This document shows, piece after piece, positions 1 through 11,556 of a DNA stretch of 64,000 nt. The notes beneath the pieces are model-generated. The model was not told the origin of the DNA and ran no database searches. It saw only the letters and a list, made by a program, of their open reading frames with translations. This DNA comes from Ipomoea triloba (lineage: Eukaryota > Streptophyta > Magnoliopsida > Solanales > Convolvulaceae), in the NCBI RefSeq assembly GCF_003576645.1, contig NC_044919.1, positions 21,264,372 through 21,328,371 on the forward strand, given 5' to 3'. The stretch's first letter is position 1; each line of letters starts with the position of its first letter. Position numbers and translations under genes: made by a program.

Positions 1-133
1 GGACTTGGCCCTTTACTGACCTCCGTCCAACAATCCCCTAGCCACATGGTGCTGGACTTGGCCCTTATCGGCCTCCTCCGCCCAACATTCACTTTAATAC
101 TGGCGTCAATGTGAGTTGTGATGAAAATGGCAG

Positions 134-694
134 GTGATCGGCACGTACGTGGGGATTGCAACTGTTGGCATCTTTATACTGTGGTATACTCAGGCTTCTT
201 TCATGGGCATTAATCTTGTGAGTGATGGGCACACCCTTGTGGAATTGTCACAGCTGCGCAACTGGGGAGAGTGCTCATCGTGGTCAAATTTCAATGCGAC
301 TCCTTTCACAGCGGGAGATCATCGCCTCGTCACCTTTTCAAACCCATGCGAATATTTTGGTGGTGGCAAAGTGAAGGCAATGACACTCTCACTCTCTGTG
401 CTGGTCGCTATCGAGATGTTCAACTCTCTGAATGCCCTCTCAGAAGACAACAGTCTGATCACCATGCCTCCCTGGACAAACCCTTGGCTTCTCGTTGCAA
501 TGGCATTCTCGTTTGGGCTACATTGCCTCATACTGTATGTGCCATTGCTTGCAGATGTGTTCTGTGTCGTCCCGTTGAGTGTAAATGAATGGTTTCTGGT
601 CATCTTAGTTTCAGCACCTGTTATTCTTATCGATGAAGTCCTCAAATTTTTTGGAAGGAGAAGACGGAAGAGCACCAAACTCAAAGCTGCATAA
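134..694 (+). CDS. ECA1: ER-type calcium-transporting P-type ATPase (ECA1/ECA4-like), last exon
   Basis: This is the terminal exon of a P2A-type Ca2+ pump that loads Ca2+ (and Mn2+) into the ER at the cost of ATP. The exon opens directly after a CAG acceptor at 131-133 with a GTG valine codon, so that GTG is not a start. It encodes 186 residues to TAA at 692-694. The text [14 protein letters not shown], the motif [20 protein letters not shown] and the stretch [10 protein letters not shown] match the C-terminal membrane region (about M7-M10) of plant ECA pumps. The tail is basic (GRRRRKS). Earlier exons, with the phosphorylation and nucleotide domains, lie left of the window. Bases 1-133 are intron and contain a short direct repeat (GGACTTGGCCCTT at about 1 and 54). 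I cannot separate ECA1 from ECA4. Confidence 0.93.
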   Translation: MIGTYVGIATVGIFILWYTQASFMGINLVSDGHTLVELSQLRNWGECSSWSNFNATPFTAGDHRLVTFSNPCEYFGGGKVKAMTLSLSVLVAIEMFNSLNALSEDNSLITMPPWTNPWLLVAMAFSFGLHCLILYVPLLADVFCVVPLSVNEWFLVILVSAPVILIDEVLKFFGRRRRKSTKLKAA

Positions 695-1880
695 ACCTCA
701 CCTGTTGCTTGTCTCTTCTTACCACTGTATGTATATACTGATTTTTTACTAATCGCTTCGAGTGTTTGACATTGGGAAACTGAATTATATTGAATCCATG
801 TAAAAACTTGGACTTGTGTTAGAATATAACCACATTCTGGGATCTTCTTAGTAGTGTATATACAGCCAAAAATTATATTGAATGCTCTATTCATCGAATA
901 AAGCTCAATGAACCAATTTTTTTATCAAGTGAATAATAGTAAAACCGTGGTGTCAAAATTTGTAAACACAATTTGAATTTATAAATTAAAGTTCCAAGTG
1001 TTGGATTAAATTCTGTGCCAAAAATAAATGGATACATAACCTCTAAATATGCAAGTCCTTTGATTCTAGTCAAATTAAATGACTAGAGGTTGTTTGGTTT
1101 ACTAAATACTTTGCCTATGTTGATGGGATATTTTGTGAAACAAAATGCCTTGCCATTCTAGAGGCAACACAAATAAGAAGATATTGAAGGGGAGGAAAAC
1201 TCCACTATTATATTTTGTGTAGTTCCTTCCAACTGTTGGTTGATTGGAAATTGCGATCAACCATTGGTTGGAAAGTCCGAAATCATTTTGATTATTTCAA
1301 TCTTGTCATTATTTTAGTTTTACTTGTTGTCAATAAACTCTATATCATTAATATAAAGTAATGCACACGCTATTTAATTTCAAAATGAAAATATATTTAA
1401 ACATCAAAATTATTTACAACCCAAAATAGTTATATTTTGTAGCACTTTCTACCATCCAAAATACAATTCAATTTATCATCCATCATTGTTTTAGATTAAC
1501 TTCACCATCCAAAGTATAGTGCCTTGCCCATAGATATTTCAACAATGCACTATTACCATACCAAAAAAAAAAAGAGTCATGAAAACATAAACTACTTAAT
1601 CTTCATTACGAGGGACTTTTGTTTCTTCATTTATTGAGGTGAATTTGTTGTTTAAGTTTAAGGAGGCTAACCAGTTAAAATTTTCACTAGACTTGTGAGT
1701 AGTTTGTTGTTGTATGTTGTGTGTGACGCTGTGGTTTTCGTCCACACTCTCTGAAGCGACAATGAAAGGGATCATGGGGCTTTGCGGGCACTTTGCACAA
1801 CTGTCACCTTTGCTAACGCTTGAAGGACGACAATGGCGAAGGCACCTTTCAGGAGGCGATGATTCCAGTTGGTTGATGGA
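695..1880 (+). other. ECA 3' UTR and AT-rich intergenic DNA
   Basis: The 3' UTR of the Ca2+-ATPase follows the stop codon. A canonical AATAAA lies at 897-902, so the transcript probably ends near 915-930. From there to about 1880 I see only AT-rich DNA with short chance reading frames. Confidence 0.6.
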
Positions 1881-1939
1881 TAGAAGAGAGGGTTGACGAT
1901 TAATAGAATTGTTAGCATTTTACTCCATACTCTACGCTT

Positions 1940-2403
1940 AGATTCTTGTTCTACCTTAGTGTCTAAAGTCTTAATAGTTGCAAGTTAATCAAGCCATAAA
2001 TCTCAATTCTTGAGAACGATATTATCCCTACATACTATATGAACATCAGTCCTATTTCTTCTTTTACCTACTCGATTCTACCATAGAGTTCTTGTTGCTA
2101 ATAATTGATGTGGAATTTCATTTGCATAATAGTAATGCTTGATAAATTAATTAACAAATTCCCTTCTTGAACATACTGAAATTTCAAAATGGACAACCCC
2201 TTCTCATTTTAAATTTACTTCAACAAGTCATGCAACTTCTTTTCAAATTCATTCTTTTTTTTTCCCAAGAAGATAGTATAGGTATATCTAGTGTAGTCAT
2301 ATACTACCACTATAGTGTACGTCTTGCCACTTTTACATACGGGATCAACTATGTTGGTCCCAAGGGTATGTGAACAAGCATAGGTGGGGGGGGGGGGCTG
2401 CAT
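1940..2403 (-). pseudogene. Ty1/copia integrase fragment, degenerate (copy 1)
   Basis: Read on the minus strand, 2403-2215 gives a 62-codon frame containing SGKTYTIVVVYDYTRYTYTIFLGKKKNEFEK. This aligns by eye with the part of the copia integrase core after the first catalytic Asp. Further down the strand (about 2090-1990) a broken frame still resembles the region around the catalytic Glu (a run like NSMVESSR-KKK-D, with stops). No gag, protease or reverse transcriptase is left. It is a dead fragment of unknown family. Confidence 0.6.
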
Positions 2404-2879
2404 ACACTTGTTAGCTTTTCAAAAATTTTAGCTAGTTGATGTTTTTAGAATTAAATATAGAGTTTTGAAGCGGAAAATATTGTACCCTTTTTAAATTTTA
2501 TGGCACGTTTAATAAGAATAATTTGATGATAAGTAAATGAATGCAAAATAATGATGGTGGTCCCGAAGGTTATGGAACGAATCTAGAGAGGAGGGGTGGG
2601 TGGAATAGATTCGTTAGATTTTGAAAAATCTTTACAAATCGTTAAGTGTAAACTTAACCACTCGCTCAGAGTTTGTATGCACAATTAAATATAGAGTTTT
2701 GAAGCGGAAAATATTGTACCCTTTTTAAATTTTATGGCACGTTTTAATAAGAATAATTTGATGATAAGTAAATGAATGCAAAATAATGATGGTGGTCCCG
2801 AAGGTTTATGGAACGAATCTAGAGGGGGGGGGTTGACGATTAATAGAATTGTTAGCATTTTACTCCATACTCTACGCTT

Positions 2880-3349
2880 AGATTCTTGTTCTACCTTAGT
2901 GTCTAAAGTCTTAATAGTTGCAAGTTAATCAAGCCATAAATCTCAATTCTTGAGAACGATATTATCCCTACATACTATATGAACATCAGTCCTATTTCTT
3001 CTTTTACCTACTCGATTCTACCATAGAGTTCTTGTTGCTAATAATTGATGTGGAATTTCATTTGCATAATAGTAATGCTTGATAAATTAATTAACAAATT
3101 CCCTTCTTGAACATACTGAAATTTCAAAATGGACAACCCCTTCTCATTTTAAATTTACTTCAACAAGTCATGCAACTTCTTTTCAAATTCATTCTTTTTT
3201 TTTCCCAAGAAGATAGTATAGGTATATCTAGTGTAGTCATATACTACCACTATAGTGTACGTCTTGCCACTTTTACATACGGGATCAACTATGTTGGTCC
3301 CAAGGGTATGTGAACAAGCATAGGTGGGGGGGGGGGGGGCTGCATACAC
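2880..3349 (-). pseudogene. Ty1/copia integrase fragment, degenerate (copy 2)
   Basis: Second copy of the remnant at 1940-2403, shifted by 940 bp and identical by eye apart from the length of the G run near 3326. The frame at 3349-3155 again holds the SGKTYTIVVV integrase core segment. It is independent evidence for a retroelement only if the duplication is real. Confidence 0.55.
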
Positions 3350-3625
3350 TTGTTAGCTTTTCAAAAATTTTAGCTAGTTGATGTTTTTAGAATTAAATAT
3401 AGAGTTTTGAAGCGGAAAATATTGTACCCTTTTTAAATTTTATGGCACGTTTTAATAAGAATAATTTGATGATAAGTAAATGAATGCAAAATAATGATGG
3501 TGGTCCCGAAGGTTTATGGAACGAATCTAGAGGGGGGGGGGTGGAATAGATTCGTTAGATTTTGAAAAATCTTTACAAATCGTTAAGTGTAAACTTAACC
3601 ACTCGCTCAGAGTTTGTATGCACAA

Positions 3626-5480
3626 CGAAAATAAGTTAACCCCTTTTTAAAAGTATTTGTATGTAGGTTTGGTTGATAAAATTAGGGTTTAAATGTGGGT
3701 AAGGATATGCAAACATAAGTTAACCCCTTTTTAAAAGGAAACCGTTACTTAGGGTTTGAATGATAATATTAGTAGTAATTGAACAAGCTTTTTAGAACCA
3801 ATTATTATCATATTGGTATTTTGTTGGCAATAAAAGTAAAATTGCTATTTTTGTGACTAATTGTTGTGATTTTGTTAATAAAATCAATAAAGTTTTAGTC
3901 AATAACCACTTTTAATTATGCCTTTATATCAGTTAATAAAAGTTGAAAAAATATTAGTTTTTACATTTTTCAACATTAAAGTTTTTCGGTTTTTAATTTT
4001 ATTAAGTTTTAAAATTTTTCCGAAAAATGTTTTAAAGGCTTGCGGTTTTAGCAATTTTTTTTTTTCATTTCAAATCTCCTAATTGTTATAATATTATGTG
4101 ATGATTATGACTATTCATTGAAATATTTGTCATAATTTGACAATATTTTGAGTATGGAGTATGATTTTGTATCGCAATTTGGAAAAAACATGTGTGTTTA
4201 TGACAATTGGATATTATTTTTAGTCTTGCCATAATAATTTCTATTATGATTTTGAGAATTATATTTTCAAATTCATTTGAATTTGCTTATCCAAAAAATT
4301 TAGAGTAATAATGATGATATTTTGTAACATTTAATAATAATAATAATAATAATTATTATTATTATTACTGAATGTTGTTCGGTTACGATTAAAGTAATTG
4401 ATTATTCTATTATTACTACTATGTAATAATTATTAGAATTATTATAGTAATGACGATTATCGATTTTTGAATCGATGGATCAATGATTTGCATCGTTACT
4501 ATCATCATTAGTTTTGGATTTTGGTAGTATGATTTGAAATCATAATTTTGAAACAATCTGGTTTTTGATCCAAAATATATGTGTTAATAATGATAACATT
4601 TTGTAACATTTTATAGTTATTACTATCAAATATCAGGGGTTACGATTGAGGAAATTGATTGTTCAGTTATTACTGTTACATAAGTGCTATTTCAGTAATA
4701 ACGGTAATCGGTCTTTGAACTGAGGAATCAATATGTCGTAACATCGTTGTCATTATTGGTTTTGGATTGAGATGCCCACTTTGATTGAGTATGAATAGAC
4801 CTTATATTCATATTTTTAATGAGTTTGTTTTATGCATATAATTAAATTAAGTGCATAATATTATGGTTTAAATTATGCAATTTGTTTTTGTGATAATTTA
4901 TTTTGTAAATGTCAACATATCATATAGTTCTGATATGATTAGAATTTACAATTTTAAGACTAGTTCTCGTAAAGTTTACTATATGCATTGAATCTTTTTG
5001 TATTGGGCATACAAGTTGAAACCTTTCAATTGTGAAAAGTATATAGTTGTTATAGATTATTATTATTTTTCAAATTTTATAATCCTTCAAGTTTTGGATT
5101 TATGTCATTATTTGAATAATAATAATAATTTTATAATGGAGCTTTGAGCCGGCGGTTTTGGTCACCTTCAATGTTTGCTCTCGCTCTTCTTCCGCCCCGA
5201 CCATCGTCGCAGTTCCGTCCGCCTCCGACCACCGCCACAGATCTTCTTCATCCGTTTTCTCTCCCTTTGAATAAAATAATAGTAGGTAGGTATTGGGGTT
5301 TGTGTTGGTAGTCTTGAACTCCCAACCCTACTTTGACTTTACCCACTTTTTTTTTTCTCTATTATTGTGTTTTCCTCTCGTTAGTTTCACGAGCATTTTT
5401 CCTCTCGTTACTTTCACGAGCTTTTCATTTTCATTTTCATTAGCATAAATCGTTTAGTTTGGTTTCGACAAGTGTTGATC
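3626..5480. other. AT-rich noncoding DNA with a degenerate direct repeat
   Basis: No coding frame is supported. About 4304-4520 and 4585-4780 are diverged direct copies. Each has a TAATGATgATATTTTGTAACATTT start, a middle with GGTTACGATT then aTTGATTaTTC, and an end with CATCGTT-TCATTA-TGGTTTTGGATT. The 5150-5260 stretch is GC-richer than its surroundings. It is probably the leader or body of an old retroelement, but nothing here proves that. Confidence 0.45.
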
Positions 5481-5485
5481 TTATC

Positions 5486-5755
5486 CTGGGCGAGCAAAAA
5501 AGAATGATGACGAAGACCCAGATCATCCTGGGCGAGCAAAAAAGAATGATGACGAAGACCCAGATCTTTCTGGGCGAGCAAAAAAGAATGATGACGAAGA
5601 CCCAGATCTTTGAGGGCGAGCAAAAAAGAATGATGACGAAGACCCAGATCTTTGAAGAAGCTTTAAGCTGAATGATGACGAAGACCCAGATCTTTGAAGA
5701 AGCTTTAAGCTCCATGATGACGAAGACCCAGATCTTTGAAGAAGCTTTAAGCTCC
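5486..5755 (+). repeat. 42-bp minisatellite (about six units)
   Basis: The unit is 42 bp and carries the core AATGATGACGAAGACCCAGA. The first four units join it to GGGCGAGCAAAAAAG; the last units join it to AAGAAGCTTTAAGCT. Forty-two is a multiple of three, so frames on both strands read through as 14-residue repeats (MMTKTQIFEEALSS on plus). I see no start context, codon signature or homology that shows it is translated. Confidence 0.85.
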
Positions 5756-7258
5756 TTGAAGGAACATACCTTCATAGTTATGAAACAGTCTGCGATTCAA
5801 GTTTTCTATAGCATAGTTAGAAAAGTTGTTTCTATGTCTGACTGTAAGGAATGGTTTACCATTTCATTGATAATTGATGTAAATGTTTTATGTTATGAAT
5901 TAATGGAATAGCTACGTTTATCTTCAAAAAAAAAAATTGCTATTATGGTGTACAATTTATTTATGAGCTTATTGAATTTCATACATAATTGTTCACTAGC
6001 ATAACATTATATTTTCTAGTTATGTGAATTTATATATGCCTTTAGAATTGCATATGTTAGGAATTAAAAATTCCTTGTTAAGTTGAACTTTATGTGTGGA
6101 CTTATATACGGTAGTGCATTATGTTTAAGCATGTTATGACCGTCTGAGGTGTTCACTTGAGATTAAAAGTCTTTCTCTAAGGTGAACTATTAAGATTTAA
6201 AAGATTATCCGTCAATTATGCCTTTTGTGTGAGAAAACATGACCAGGGAGGATACTTGGAATTGTTTATCACATTGTTGCATAATTGTTTTTAGGCTTTA
6301 AAGTTGATGCCTAAAATATCAAGATAATCATCTAGTGATCATATAATTTTGATTAATTAAAGAGTAGCCACAGTATTTAATTAAAATTTTGTGAGATCAC
6401 ATACAGTCATAGACGTATTGGTTGTAATTAATTATATGATATAATGAAATTTAGCCCACAGGCAATTTTGTTATATTCATATGATTAATTAGGGTAAAAA
6501 CACCAAACTATATATGATCGTAATTTAGCCCACATGCAATTATGTCTCAGAATATAGTTTTGGTGAGTTTTTATCATTACAGATAGGAAAGTCAATTTAT
6601 TTATTATATGGTTATGATATAAATTGAGAATTGTCATTTTCTATCATAAAGTTTTGATATATGTACATATTCAAAGAATATTATTCGTGAGGTTTATCCA
6701 CATGAAGGTATTAGTTTAGTTTCTTTTGTGTGTATTTTTTATGCATTAAAAGGAAATTAGATTAATAGCTTGACACATTAATATTTTTTAATGTACATAT
6801 ATCAAATGATCAATACAATTTCATAACTGAAATTTTTGATCACTTTGTGACTAATTACATAAACTATAATAAATTCCTATCGGTAGATTTTATCATAGCT
6901 TATGTAAATAGTCAGGATAAAAGATCAAAACATATTTCTTAATTTACCCACAGGGATTGAGAAAAGGAACATGATTTGATAGTTTTATCATAAGCTTATA
7001 GATGAATCTAATTGTATAAAAATTTAGCCCACAGGCAAGTTTTATGTCACTAGATTCTTCTATCATTTTGATAATAATTTTATCATAAATTTTTAGTTGA
7101 GTCTAATTGAATAAAATTTTAGCCCACAGGCAAGTTTTATGTCACTAGAATCTTCTATTTGATTGTCAATCTCAGTTAAGTCTAATTGAATAAAACTTTA
7201 GCCTACAGGCAAGTTTTATGTCACTAGATTCTTCTGGTTAAATTGATGATCAAGATAA
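5712..7258 (+). repeat. 1547-bp direct repeat, copy 1 (retroelement-like noncoding)
   Basis: This block is repeated at 7260-8806 with no difference that I could find by eye. It starts inside the 42-bp minisatellite. It holds a 65-codon frame (5714-5911 part) that I do not recognise, then AT-rich DNA in which TTTAGCCCACAGGCAA or close variants recur at about 6449, 6520, 7022, 7120 and 7198. The last three extend to TTTTATGTCACTAGA-TCTTCT at spacings of about 80-100 bp. Confidence 0.85.
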
Positions 7259-7259
7259 N
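7259..7259. other. Single N at a duplication junction (probable contig join)
   Basis: One undetermined base lies exactly between the end of block 5712-7258 and its repeat starting at 7260. At the matching point in copy 2 (about 8806) the sequence runs on as AAGATAAAATTTTATC with no break. Confidence 0.85.
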
Positions 7260-8806
7260 GAATGATGACGAAGACCCAGATCTTTGAAGAAGCTTTAAGC
7301 TCCTTGAAGGAACATACCTTCATAGTTATGAAACAGTCTGCGATTCAAGTTTTCTATAGCATAGTTAGAAAAGTTGTTTCTATGTCTGACTGTAAGGAAT
7401 GGTTTACCATTTCATTGATAATTGATGTAAATGTTTTATGTTATGAATTAATGGAATAGCTACGTTTATCTTCAAAAAAAAAAATTGCTATTATGGTGTA
7501 CAATTTATTTATGAGCTTATTGAATTTCATACATAATTGTTCACTAGCATAACATTATATTTTCTAGTTATGTGAATTTATATATGCCTTTAGAATTGCA
7601 TATGTTAGGAATTAAAAATTCCTTGTTAAGTTGAACTTTATGTGTGGACTTATATACGGTAGTGCATTATGTTTAAGCATGTTATGACCGTCTGAGGTGT
7701 TCACTTGAGATTAAAAGTCTTTCTCTAAGGTGAACTATTAAGATTTAAAAGATTATCCGTCAATTATGCCTTTTGTGTGAGAAAACATGACCAGGGAGGA
7801 TACTTGGAATTGTTTATCACATTGTTGCATAATTGTTTTTAGGCTTTAAAGTTGATGCCTAAAATATCAAGATAATCATCTAGTGATCATATAATTTTGA
7901 TTAATTAAAGAGTAGCCACAGTATTTAATTAAAATTTTGTGAGATCACATACAGTCATAGACGTATTGGTTGTAATTAATTATATGATATAATGAAATTT
8001 AGCCCACAGGCAATTTTGTTATATTCATATGATTAATTAGGGTAAAAACACCAAACTATATATGATCGTAATTTAGCCCACATGCAATTATGTCTCAGAA
8101 TATAGTTTTGGTGAGTTTTTATCATTACAGATAGGAAAGTCAATTTATTTATTATATGGTTATGATATAAATTGAGAATTGTCATTTTCTATCATAAAGT
8201 TTTGATATATGTACATATTCAAAGAATATTATTCGTGAGGTTTATCCACATGAAGGTATTAGTTTAGTTTCTTTTGTGTGTATTTTTTATGCATTAAAAG
8301 GAAATTAGATTAATAGCTTGACACATTAATATTTTTTAATGTACATATATCAAATGATCAATACAATTTCATAACTGAAATTTTTGATCACTTTGTGACT
8401 AATTACATAAACTATAATAAATTCCTATCGGTAGATTTTATCATAGCTTATGTAAATAGTCAGGATAAAAGATCAAAACATATTTCTTAATTTACCCACA
8501 GGGATTGAGAAAAGGAACATGATTTGATAGTTTTATCATAAGCTTATAGATGAATCTAATTGTATAAAAATTTAGCCCACAGGCAAGTTTTATGTCACTA
8601 GATTCTTCTATCATTTTGATAATAATTTTATCATAAATTTTTAGTTGAGTCTAATTGAATAAAATTTTAGCCCACAGGCAAGTTTTATGTCACTAGAATC
8701 TTCTATTTGATTGTCAATCTCAGTTAAGTCTAATTGAATAAAACTTTAGCCTACAGGCAAGTTTTATGTCACTAGATTCTTCTGGTTAAATTGATGATCA
8801 AGATAA
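7260..8806 (+). repeat. 1547-bp direct repeat, copy 2
   Basis: Copy of 5712-7258. It starts with the last unit of the 42-bp minisatellite and ends where unique sequence resumes. It is most simply explained as the overlap of two contigs that were abutted rather than merged. Confidence 0.85.
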
Positions 8807-10505
8807 AATTTTATCATATCATTCTTTTTAGAATTTATAACTTAAGGTCGGTTATAATTCTATGAGGCATGTGTTGCATTGGCAACACATGTATTTTGTT
8901 AATCTCCAAAACTTAGTAACTTAAAATTGTTACTGAATGTGGCTTACTTGGTTTTTTTCAGCTCAACCCCAATAGATCTTTTCTGTATGAATTTTAGATA
9001 TGATATACTTTTGGATCCTTATATTGGAAGTGTACACATCTAGCCAAATTTCAACTAGAGCAATTTAATTTGTTCAAATAGTTGAAAATTGTGTCTGTTA
9101 CATATTTGGTATGTCTAACTATGGTGGGAATTTTATTCTTTGTTAAAATTAGTTGGACATGAGGATCATTAGTGTGTATGTATATCATTTATATAATGCT
9201 TAAGAATGACTTGATCAGTGGGAGTAATGGCTTGACTAGTAGGAGTGGTCATTTGATCATTAAGATATCCCATTTCAAGATTGTTTCACTTCAACGATAA
9301 GTCACCTTGCCTTGTTAATTATAAATAAGTTCAAATTGTTTGAACTACAAGTTGTGCAACATATTTATGAAAATGTTGAAACAACACTAATAGTTTTTAT
9401 TTTTACAATGGCATGAAGTTTATGGTGAACTATCATGAGTTGAATTCTTTAGCATTTATTGGAGTTTTTCGTCTCATCAAATTGATCCTGGGTCATTAAG
9501 ATTTGAAAAGGCTCATAAATTCAATGTTGAGAGGCATAAAGCAAGCAAAGGCTCATAAGATTGATTCATATTAAGGATTTTTAATTATATTGATACAACA
9601 TTAGTGTTGTTTCATAAAGTTACATAAATAAATCCTCGTTATTGCTCTATGGCATAAAAGTTAGGTTTTCCTTTTTTATTTTTGGAGATTATTTATAAGG
9701 TGTATGTTTAAAGTTCCATTGTGGGCTTAGACTTATTGTTTTGTCATTTAAAGCCATTGGAATATGGACTACTCAATTACTGTCTTTGGCTAAGGTTCAT
9801 GAAAATGGAGTGGCAGACGTGTCAACTCCGAAAACTTAGCCATCGTAGATAGTATTAAAGATAAGGAGTTGGTCAGATAAAATATTAGCATTTTGCTAAT
9901 AGTTTCAAATCCTTTCTTAAGGCATGCTTATAAGAATTTTAAGGATCATACAGGATACATGGAACTAATTATGTGACTATATTGTACGTACATACATTTT
10001 GTCACTTCTATGTAATTGGATGTTTTCTCATATGGTTATGCACATATTTATTTAAGAAACATCCTCTAGATTGGACCAAGAATAAACGTATGGTTTATTC
10101 ATAAAGAACCTGAGTTTGAAATCAAATGCATGTGATGCATCGTTGGTATTACTCACGCTTTATTTTAGATGACATACCACTGTGATTCATGTTTTTTATT
10201 TTAAATGAAGGTTGTGCCAATGCTTGCACCAAATGGAAAATTATTTCCATTAATATTGTACAAATCAGGCGGTGTGAGTTTATTAGGCCAAATTTAGCCA
10301 TTGTGGCAGTAATTAGTTTTTAATAACTAATTACAATCAAGAATGAACATAAGGTTTATTCATTAAAGTTTTATGCCACGTAAGGTACTTAGAGAATAAG
10401 TTACATTGTAATCATAAGTGGATACTACTCACTTTACGAGGAACTATCTCTATGGTTCATGTTTCTTTTGCTTCTTTGAGTTAATACTTGCACCAAGTGG
10501 GAGAA
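8807..10505. other. AT-rich retroelement-like noncoding DNA
   Basis: No coding frame is supported. Two diverged segments (about 10080-10195 and 10340-10465) share GAACATAAGGTTTATTCAT-like and TACTCAC-TT-TGGTTCATGTTT motifs, so an internal duplication is likely. Just before 10506 a purine-rich AAGTGGGAGAA could be a polypurine tract. Confidence 0.35.
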
Positions 10506-10839
10506 TGTAACATTTTCCATTATGGCACTATTTAGTGGTGCAAGTTTAATAGACCATTTATGGTCATTATGTTATTGTGGTTTGAAACAGAAGTAACGGA
10601 AACCGTTACTTAGCTTATAATGATGGCATGTAGGCTATATATGCATGGTCATCCCACTGCTCCTACTTCAGGTCATATACTACACCATCTAGTTCCCTAG
10701 GAGATAAGTGGTAGACAAAACATCTGAACCTAAATTTCAAGCAATGGAACAACTATGGTTGGAGATACTCGATCCTATGGCTTCCGCTATCAGGTTAAAT
10801 CATTACAGTATTATCATGATTGTATATTTTATTCTAACA
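10506..10839 (+). mobile_element. Candidate LTR (3' LTR of a plus-strand element)
   Basis: The segment starts TGTAACATTTTCC directly after the purine run AAGTGGGAGAA, holds a TATATATG box near 10636, and ends CTAACA at 10839. This gives the TG...CA form of an LTR with a polypurine tract on its left. No second copy was found in the window, so it could be solo, truncated or a false call. Confidence 0.35.
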
Positions 10840-10859
10840 GTTACCACTTCCATCTACTG

Positions 10860-11098
10860 ATGAGGTGTTGCTTGATGGTGGTGTGTTCAACAAGGGTGTA
10901 GCTGCTAAGCTTAGTCTAATAGCTCTCGTCATCCTAGCTTCCAAATCATTAATCTGACCAGCCATTTGTGCATGCAGCAATAAGATTCATTGTCTCTTGT
11001 CAGTTTTGTGCCATCTAAGCTTCTATTTCTATAAATTTGTCACTGACTTCCTTCAAACGTTCCTCAAGATCGGTTTGGGCGGTGTTTCGTGCTGTCAT
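10860..11098 (-). pseudogene. Ty3/gypsy gag leader fragment with primer-binding site
   Basis: On the minus strand, 11113-11100 reads TGGTATCAGAGCC, the usual plant retrotransposon primer-binding site complementary to initiator tRNA-Met. It is followed by ATG at 11098 and a short frame (MTARNTAQTDLEERLKEVSD) typical of the start of a gypsy-type gag. The frame meets an in-frame stop after about 27 codons and more later. The rest of the element is missing to the left. Confidence 0.6.
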
Positions 11099-11115
11099 GG
11101 GCTCTGATACCAAGC

Positions 11116-11511
11116 TGTAATGATCCGGAAATGTTGGAAATAATTTTTAGAATTAGAAAGGGTAAGAAGTGATAGAAGAAAGGAGAAGGGGAATTTGAGC
11201 AGGAAGAACGAAGGGAAATAGAAGCAATTTCATTACTAGAAAATATGCATGCCACAACAACTTGCAAAACACAGCTCATATAGCTGTCAAACAACCTGCT
11301 AACAAACTCCCTAAAGAAATGGAAAGGAAAATAGAAGTTGGAATGAAATACAAAAATCACAGAATTAACTACTTTGTGCTCAGATGACATGTAGTGACTC
11401 TCCCATATACAAGGTCATGAGATCGAGGCTCAGCGGAAGCAAATTGACTCTTTGTGCTTCAGTAGGTTGAGAAAGTATAGATAAACTGATACTACAATGT
11501 AATAGGGTCAG

Positions 11512-11515
<4 letters not shown>
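11116..11515 (-). mobile_element. LTR next to the minus-strand primer-binding site
   Basis: The stretch adjoining the primer-binding site starts TGTAATGATCCGG on plus, i.e. ends ...TTACA on the element strand, as an LTR should. The far end cannot be fixed; it may lie before or beyond the poly(A) run. No partner LTR was seen. Confidence 0.45.

Positions 11516-11552
<37 letters not shown>
11516..11552 (+). repeat. Poly(A) run of about 37
   Basis: An uninterrupted run of A follows GGGTCAGTTGT. It could be the tail of a retroposed sequence on plus or simple homopolymer growth. I see no recognisable retroposed gene to its left. Confidence 0.8.

Positions 11553-11556
<4 letters not shown>

Larger units (their letters stand above)
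1892..3625. repeat. Duplicated mosaic A-B-C-B-A-B-C joined at poly-G tracts
   Basis: Block A (about 1892-2448) recurs at 2832-3390, an offset of 940 bp. Block B (starting AATTAAATATAGAG) occurs at about 2449, 2683 and 3391. Block C (TGGAATAGATTCGTTAG onward) occurs at about 2600 and 3541. Several block joins fall in runs of 8-14 G (about 2386, 2822, 3326, 3532), and the two A copies differ mainly in G-run length. Both A blocks carry the same integrase remnant. Either recent tandem duplication or mis-assembly at the G runs would explain it. Confidence 0.75.

Noticed and set aside
319..894. 191-codon minus frame overlapping the Ca2+-ATPase exon
   Set aside because: Antisense shadow of a clearly conserved coding exon.
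5440..5775. 111-codon minus frame of KIWVFVII repeats
   Set aside because: Mirror frame of the 42-bp minisatellite; hydrophobic by chance of the repeat.
5486..7240. A CRISPR-like array
   Set aside because: Repeats are unequal in length and spacing, adjacent to retroelement DNA in a plant nuclear genome; no cas genes.
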